A stretch of DNA of 64,000 nt from Mesodorylaimus sp. YZB2_4 (taxonomy: Eukaryota > Nematoda > Enoplea > Dorylaimida > Dorylaimidae), in NCBI GenBank assembly GCA_030248295.1, contig JASANH010000073.1:186001-250000 (forward strand), in the 5' to 3' direction. This document shows, one piece after another, positions 57,787 to 64,000 of the stretch (the stretch's first letter is position 1; each line of letters opens with the position of its first letter). The notes under the pieces are model-generated. The model was not told the origin of the DNA. It did no database searches and saw only the letters and a list, made by a program, of their open reading frames with translations. The translations under genes and the position numbers were made by a program.

Positions 57787-60700
57787 TTAGATTGCACAAA
57801 CATACAAAATGGCAATATCCTTATCGCACCCGCGCCCTTTGCTATTCGATCCAATGGAGTAAAGGCGTGCAGCAGAGTCAGCGCCTTCCACCAAGACCAT
57901 ACCTCTCGGATTATTGAATGGCAAGACGCTGACAACATTTCGGAATGTCCGATCTTGAAGATGGAATCGTTGAAGATGCTTGTTCTTTCCATTTCTGCTG
58001 TCCCCATCGGCCACGTAGACATAACCATTCGAGTCAGTGCATATACTCCGAGGCCACACGACTTGTCCAACGGGGGCGAGGGAGTATCTGATCGATTCAT
58101 CCTTGAATCCGTCTGGAGATTGGGTGAGAGTGAACAAGTATTCTCCAGTTTGCAGGCTCCGAACATCCACAGTGTGCCTTTTCTGGTCACCATGATCGCT
58201 CACTATCAAATAGTCCCGATCGTCATCGACCATCAAGTACCAGATATTTGATGGTTGCTTGAAGACGTGGCAGCTGGATTCGAGAGAATTCAAATCAATT
58301 CTCCAAACGCAACTCGATTGATTGGCTGTGTTTTTATCCAAATATAATGTAGATAGAAGGAGCCAAGCCTGTAAATATTTCATATAAATTTCTCTCGCTT
58401 TTTTGGTGGAGAAAGCTGTGTTGTTAATTTCAATTTGACTTTAACAGAGACTAAAAATTTTTTTGACCTTGACTTTGACTTTGACTTTGACGCAGCAAAA
58501 ATGCTTAATTTTGACATTGACATTGACATTGACTCAAAATTGACCTTTTGCAAAAATTTCAAAAAGGCTCCATAGACACACCCTTTGTCCCAACAGGTAG
58601 CTCGCCTTTGTCCCTCCTTTTCAAAGCCTTCGCCAAGTCTGGAGGTTGGCTACGGCCGAGCCTGTCTGGACCTGTTCGGATTGGATATCCGATGCAATCC
58701 AAAACATCACCATCCGGAAATTCAGATCGGATTTTCCGATCTGAACTTTTCGATCCGACCTTCTAAGCCGAAACTGTTTGCAATCAAACAGCTGTTGCGC
58801 AGTTTTCTCCAACCTTTTTAGTGTGATGAGTGAGGATATCAGTAATGCATGGATGCTTTCTTTCTTCTGCTCATGATTAGGGTTACAAGTCAACTTCTTC
58901 TTATTATTATTTGAGACCAGATAAAACAATTGAAAATCCGTTCCTGGGTGCAAAAGAAAGCTTTCTGCAAAATATCAGAGGCGTTTGGCCAGCTGATCAG
59001 CGATGGCCTAAAGTCCTGAGAATTTTTGAATTCTTGTATGGTAAGGAGCCTGAGCGTTGAGAAAAACATGCATGGCTTTTTCCAAACCTCGCTTTTCGGT
59101 TAAGCTTCCAACGCTCGGGTTTTGGGTAAAAAATCCAAAAGAATGAAAAAATCCCGGGACTTCAGGCTTTGGCCATTGCTGGCCGATTGATCAGATGCCA
59201 CTGATATTTTTCAGAGTGTTTTTCTTGCACCGAGGAATGAATCGCAATTTTTGTTTTGCTGAGTTTAACGCAACAGTTGGCGAGGTTGCCTTCTCAGATT
59301 TTGCAAATGTTTGATGTCAGATTACTGAGTGGAGCTTTCAAATTTGCTGAACTTAATCTTGAGTAGAAGGTTGCTTTGTTAAAAAAGGAAAACCAAGAGT
59401 CAAGCACCGTCTACATTGTAATTCTTTTTCATATTACCATGAATTTGGTGGACCATCTTGCTTCACCAAAAGGGCATACAAAATCTTTCTAATATTTACG
59501 ACTCATTTCCGCTTCCTCCATATTCAATAAAACGTCAGTTCTGTCCTGCTACTTTTTGGTACGTGGTTTTGGTTCGATACTTATCTGAATGCTTAGTGGC
59601 ACAGGAAAAAGCAGGACTCAATCTTCTTAAAAAAATTCAGCAAAAAAGAAGCAAAACCCACCTTAGTACAGTTGTATACAAGTAGTATAGGAGCGATTGG
59701 ATCACCGTTACTCACCCAGGTTACCCAGGGTGGGTGAGGTCAAGACAGCCCACCCTTAGCCAATGTACAGTACTGGCTCACATTAATGACCCAGCCAAGT
59801 ATAGGAGCGAGCAGGTCACCGTCCATCCTCCAAGTCCACCAGGGTGGAGGAGGTCAAGACAGCCCACCCTTAGCCAATGTACAGTACTGGCTCACATTAC
59901 TGACCCAGCCAATGACCATATCGGCGGTACTCACTGTCCATACCCAGTATCATCCATGTGATTACATGATTGACACATGTCAAATCCAAATCCAGCTTAA
60001 GTGACGCTTCTATGAAGCGGCGAGGTTTTTTGAATTTCCCGCCTTCACGTATAAAGGGCCTGTTATGTCTGCTATGTTGCGCCAATTTGAAAGTGACAAC
60101 AACATGTCTTCGAAACCTACACCGGAGCAGCTCGGAGCTGCTCATTTTGTTGCAGGAGCAGTTCCTCCTTACTGAGGAGCAGCTCGGAGCTGCTCATTTT
60201 GTTGCAGGAGCAGCTCCTCCTTGGTGGGGAGCAGCTCGGAGCTGCTCATTTTGTGGCAGGAGCAGCTCCTCCTTGGTGGGGAGCAGCTCGGAGCTGCTCA
60301 TTTTGTTGCAGGAGCAGCTCCTCCTTGGTGGAGAGCTGCTCAGAGTTGCTCATTTTTTGGCAGGAGCAGGTCCTCCTTGGTGGGAACTGCTCCTCCTTGG
60401 TGGGGAGCAGCTCGGAGCTGCTCATTTTGTTGCAGGAGCAGCTCCTCCTTGGTGGGGAGCGCAGCACTTTGGTAGCAGGAGTAGCTCCTACTTTGTGGGG
60501 ACCTTTCCATTTTATGAGGTGAGCGGCAAATGTGAGAGCATACACCATGCCAGTTTCCTACAAATCCAGTCAGGACGTTCACTTTTTACCTTAGGCGGCT
60601 TTACTTCATGGTCCATGTTGCACTTATAAGCCTACAACCCCGCTCATATTAGCGGGGGAGCTGCTCATGTTAGCGGGGGAGCAGCTCATGTTAGCGGGGA

Positions 60701-63700
60701 GCAGCTCATGTTAGCGGGGGAGCAGCTCATGTTAGCGGGGGAGCAGCTCATGTTAGCGGGGAGCAGCTCATGGTAGCGGGGGAGCTGCTCATGGTAGCGG
60801 GGGAGCAGCTCATGTTAGCGGGGAGCAGCTCATGTTAGCGGTGGAGCAATCACTGCCCTGATGCCTTCATATATTCTTCCTCATATGAATGTGAAGAGAG
60901 GGCTAACTGCCAAGTGACGATAAAAGGCAACAGTTTTGTTGCATCTGCCAGTTTCATATTTTTTCGAGTTGGCGAATGGTTCGGTTTGGATTACTCTCGA
61001 AAATGGTCAACGATAACGATAGCTCGTCTGGCGAGAATGGCGACGATGAATGCACAAAATGTGACAAGACATTTTGTTCGAAATATTCATTGAGGCGTCA
61101 CATGAAATCTGTTCATGGAAAGCGAGCGCGGACCAGTACTGTTGATGGTAGCAAGGATGGTGATAGCGAAGAAGCGGATGGCGGCGGAGACAATGACGAT
61201 GACGATGAAATAGAACAACCAATAAAATTTGGCGGACATTCTTGAAACGGATCTTGCGTAATTGGAGGGAAGATGATGATTTTCAAATGCCAGAAACGGA
61301 AGATGATTTTCTAAACCTCAAAGATCAAGTCCGAGAGGAGTTGTACAGTCAAACGGTCAAACTTTTGAACGACTACAATGCACTGGTCGATTCTCCAATA
61401 TATAAAAAGATTCGAGTCACTGAAGATCGCCTATTACAATTGATGGATGACGAAGATAGTGATGATCAGCAAGAAGCCTTCCAAACGGCCTTCGATCAGA
61501 GGAAAACATTGCTATTGAATTTTTTGAATGACAACCTAGATGTAGTTGAAAATTATGCGGAAACATCAGACAGTGGAGAGGAAGATGGAGAAGAAGAAGA
61601 AGAGGACAGTGATTAATCCACCCAACTGATTCTATAAAACTACTGTGCACAAACATTAATACCTTGATATTCAATCATGATCAATATTTATGTTTCTTTT
61701 AATAAATAGCTACTCACCTGCTAACATGAGCAGCTCCCCCGCTAACATGAGCAGCTCCCCCGCTAACTTCACATTCATATGAGGAAGAATATATGAAGGC
61801 ATCAGGGCAGTGATTGCTCCACCGCTAACATGAGCTGCTCCCCGCTAACATGAGCTGCTCCCCCGCTACCATGAGCAGCTCCCCCGCTACCATGAGCTGC
61901 TCCCCGCTAACATGAGCTGCTCCCCCGCTAACATGAGCAGCTCCCCCGCTAATATGAGCGGGGTTGTAGGCTTATAAGTGCAACATGGACCATGAAGTAA
62001 AGCCGCCTAAGGTAAAAAGTGAACGCCCTGACTGGATTTGTAGGAAACTGGCATGGTGTATGCTCTCACATTTGCCGCTCACCTCATAAAATGGAAAGGT
62101 CCCCACAAAGTAGGAGCTACTCCTGCTACCAAAGTGCTGCGCTCCCCACCAAGGAGGAGCTGCTCCTGCAACAAAATGAGCAGCTCCGAGCTGCTCCCCA
62201 CCAAGGAGGAGCAGTTCCCACCAAGGAGGACCTGCTCCTGCCAAAAAATGAGCAACTCTGAGCAGCTCTCCACCAAGGAGGAGCTGCTCCTGCAACAAAA
62301 TGAGCAGCTCCGAGCTGCTCCCCACCAAGGAGGAGCTGCTCCTGCCACAAAATGAGCAGCTCCGAGCTGCTCCCCACCAAGGAGGAGCTGCTCCTGCAAC
62401 AAAATGAGCAGCTCCGAGCTGCTCCCCACCAAGGAGGAGCTGCTCCTGCAACAAAATGAGCAGCTCCGAGCTGCTCCCCACCAAGGAGGAGCTGCTCCTG
62501 CAACAAAATGAGCAGCTCCGAGCTGCTCCTCAGTAAGGAGGAACTGCTCCTGCAACAAAATGAGCAGCTCCGAGCTGCTCCGCTGTAGGTTTCGAAGACA
62601 TGTTGTTGTCACTTTCAAATTGGCGCAACATAGCAGACATAACAGGCCCTTTATACGTGAAGGCGGGAAATTCAAAAAACCTCGCCGCTTCATAGAAGCG
62701 TCACTTAAGCTGGATTTGGATTTGACATGTGTCAATCATGTAATCACATGGATGATACTGGGTATGGACAGTGAGTACCGCCGATATGGTCATTGGCTGG
62801 GTCAGTAATGTGAGCCAGTACTGTACATTGGCTAAGGGTGGGCTGTCTTGACCTCCTCCACCCTGGTGGACTTGGAGGATGGACGGTGACCTGCTCGCTC
62901 CTATACTTGGCTGGGTCATTAATGTGAGCCAGTACTGTACATTGGCTAAGGGTGGGCTGTCTTGACCTCACCCACCCTGGGTAACCTGGGTGAGTAACGG
63001 TGATCCAATCGCTCCTATACTACTTATACAGTTGCCACATACTGGAACCGAAATCTTTTACGAAAATGTGAGGAAGTGGCTCAGCAATGTTTTAAAACGA
63101 CATCAGATCACGCGATTTGAAACGATATACAGGAATTGCTAGGAAAAACCTCGTAAAGTCTTGGTCTTGGATTTAAATAATGCGTGCACAAAATGTCAAA
63201 ATTTGGTTGACTTCTCACGAGATTTTTGACTTTGCCAGGGGCTCCAAAAACTTTTTGACTTCGACATGGACTTTAACTGAGGCCAAAAGTTTTTTTGACA
63301 TTAATATTGACTTTGACGTAATTTTGAAAACATACGATTTAGACTTTGATATTGACGTCACTTGCAACACTAGTCACCCCCCAAGTGTTATTTGCAAAAG
63401 GAAGACAAATGAATTGTTAATTCTGAATCTTACCATTTTCTCACTGTACGTAAATCTTCTCGCAATCCCCCAGCTTGGGTCGCAGTCAATCTGAACAGCT
63501 GGTTTCCAGTCAACGTTTTTTCTGTCTCGATCTGTTTGATAAGGGTAAATGAAAATGGATTTGTGATCAGGATCCAATTTCTTAACAGATACAGAGAACA
63601 GAGCTATCAAATATTTGTGTTGAGGAACTAACATGGATTCGGCAGATAAAGTCTTGGGTGCAGAAATGAGCATGACATCGAGACAATATTGAGAATTTAT

Positions 63701-63847
63701 AATTGTAACTAATTCTCTGGTGGACAGGTTGAACTCTTGCAATCCATTAGCGCATGCGATATAGAATAAATCATCTTTCTCCGATACGGCTACAGAATTT
63801 GGATAGAGCACCTGATCTGGCAAAATGATTGACATCGGAGTCTCCAT
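57787..63847 (-). CDS. NHL/beta-propeller-like protein, two exons seen, 5' end uncertain
   Basis: Exon 63434-63847 (or longer at its 5' side, open to about 63958) ends ATG then GTAAGA. Exon 57787-58368 begins after TTTACAG in phase 0 and runs to TAA. Together they give at least 332 aa. Propeller-type repeats are visible: LPDQVLYPNSVAVSEKDDLF with YIACANGLQEFNL, KHKSIFIYPYQ-like blades, VVWPRSICTDSNGYVYVADG followed by LQRFHLQDRTFRNVV, and NNPRGMVLVE. Repeats of the form P.sI.tdsnGyvYVAD are NHL-like. No RING, B-box or signal peptide is seen in the window. The roughly 5.07 kb intron contains the 59681-63024 foldback element. The specific family is unresolved. Confidence 0.65.
58430..58545 (+). 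repeat. TTGACT/TTGACA hexamer-like repeat, copy 1
   Basis: GACTTTAACAGAGACTAAAAATTTTTTTGAC followed by repeated TTTGAC and ATTGAC units. A related stretch lies at 63225-63355 in the same orientation (GACTTTAACTGAGGCCAAAA, TTTTTTTGAC), so the two flank the foldback element as direct repeats about 4.7 kb apart. Confidence 0.7.
59681..63024. mobile_element. 3.34 kb foldback (long inverted-repeat) element
   Basis: Left arm 59681-60896 and right arm 61767-63024 are inverted copies of about 1.2 kb, essentially identical by eye, starting AGTAGTATAGGAGCGATTGG. TATACA flanks both sides (59675-59680, 63025-63030). If the arms start one base earlier, the duplication is ATAC. From the outside in, each arm holds two AGTACTGGCTCACATTA-type direct repeats, a GAATTTCCCGCC word, about 400 bases of GCTCGGAGCTGCTCATTTTG / GGAGCAGCTCCTCCTTGGTG repeats, and a 21-base array (CTCATGTTAGCGGGGGAGCAG). 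The 870-base loop carries a plus-strand C2H2 reading frame. This is the layout of FB/foldback transposons. No transposase motif is recognised. It lies in the intron of the NHL-like gene. Confidence 0.9.
60976..61616 (+). CDS. C2H2 zinc-finger reading frame in the foldback loop, apparently frameshifted
   Basis: From ATG 60976 (or 61003) one frame encodes an acidic N-terminus, one C2H2 finger (CTKCDKTFCSKYSLRRHMKS then VH; C-X2-C-X12-H-X4-H) and a very acidic stretch, then stops at 61243-61245. The next frame is open from 61209 and continues as LKRILRNWREDDDFQ, then a predicted helical region (DDFLNLKDQVREELYSQTVK, QEAFQTAFDQRKTLLLNFLN) and an acidic EEDGEEEEEDSD end with TAA at 61614-61616. 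A one-base shift around 61210-61240 would join them into about 213 codons. AATAAA lies near 61699, just before the right arm. Either a decayed transposon/captured gene, a programmed frameshift, or two exons with a tiny intron. I do not recognise the family. Confidence 0.6.
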
Positions 63848-64000
63848 GATGTAAAAATGCTCAAAATTATGTGAAAGTGATTGAGTCAATCCAATGCCTG
63901 ACAAAAATCCGCAGCAACCACACCAAATTTTGTGCACCGAGACGTTGGAATAGCGCAATATTGAATCTCCATTTTGTATTTTTCGATTAGTGGAATGGAT

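Noticed and set aside
59970..62735. Long frames with LLILLQEQLLLGGE-type repeats in both foldback arms
   Set aside because: Translations of the GGAGCAGCTCC tandem repeats; mirrored exactly in the other arm and without any domain.

Overview
This is nuclear DNA of an animal. Protein-coding genes are split by many GT-AG introns, and the proteins are metazoan: an ezrin/radixin/moesin protein, a fused glutamyl-prolyl-tRNA synthetase, SPRTN, SLC25A44, a MICOS apolipoprotein-O-like subunit and a CAP-superfamily secreted protein. The tandem seven-transmembrane receptors resemble the small, fast-evolving chemoreceptor-type families of ecdysozoans, particularly nematodes. A nematode-like or other ecdysozoan source is therefore my best guess, but I cannot fix the phylum from this window. 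All exon coordinates were worked out by hand from splice sites and reading phase. Complete models close in frame, but single-base slips in coordinates are possible.

Layout. Positions 1-9000 hold three minus-strand two-exon receptor genes (371, 324 and 332 aa) and one relic exon of a fourth. Positions 9859-17874 hold the minus-strand ERM gene (10 coding exons, 581 aa), plus a second intact C-terminal exon 2.9 kb downstream of the normal last exon. A 1.3 kb 24-bp satellite lies between the two. Positions 18366-24610 hold a 3.9 kb inverted-repeat-bounded repeat mosaic and an 80-bp tandem array, with no supported gene. Positions 25155-32282 hold three plus-strand genes: the MICOS MIC26/27 homologue, an unrecognised single-pass membrane protein, and a CAP protein. 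Next come a minus-strand coiled-coil/RGG protein (33067-35788) and the divergent plus-strand SLC25A44 (36906-39890). The minus-strand EPRS gene (40160-54225, 23 coding exons, 1219 aa) follows, its introns stuffed with MITEs, SINEs and duplications. Upstream of it lie minus-strand SPRTN (54577-55896), a broken plus-strand 7TM receptor, and a minus-strand NHL/beta-propeller gene whose roughly 5 kb intron carries a 3.34 kb foldback element.

Mobile DNA dominates the rest. I see two hAT-like MITE families with 8-bp target duplications, and a TIR family whose ends carry TTTGAA next to TTTCCCGC (an E2F plus CHR/LIN54-type arrangement). There are several other palindromic families and many tRNA-derived fragments. 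One ERM intron is built almost entirely of tandem tRNA-3'-half-like units, each of which also carries a copy resembling the exon 4 end and its splice donor.

The genes do not form one pathway. Themes are mitochondrial inner membrane (MIC26/27, SLC25A44), translation (EPRS), DNA-protein crosslink repair (SPRTN), membrane-cortex linkage (ERM) and chemoreception (7TM cluster). The most unusual objects are the foldback element with its internal zinc-finger reading frame, the tRNA/splice-donor array, the second ERM tail exon, and an EPRS that lacks the N-terminal GST-like domain and keeps only one WHEP domain.
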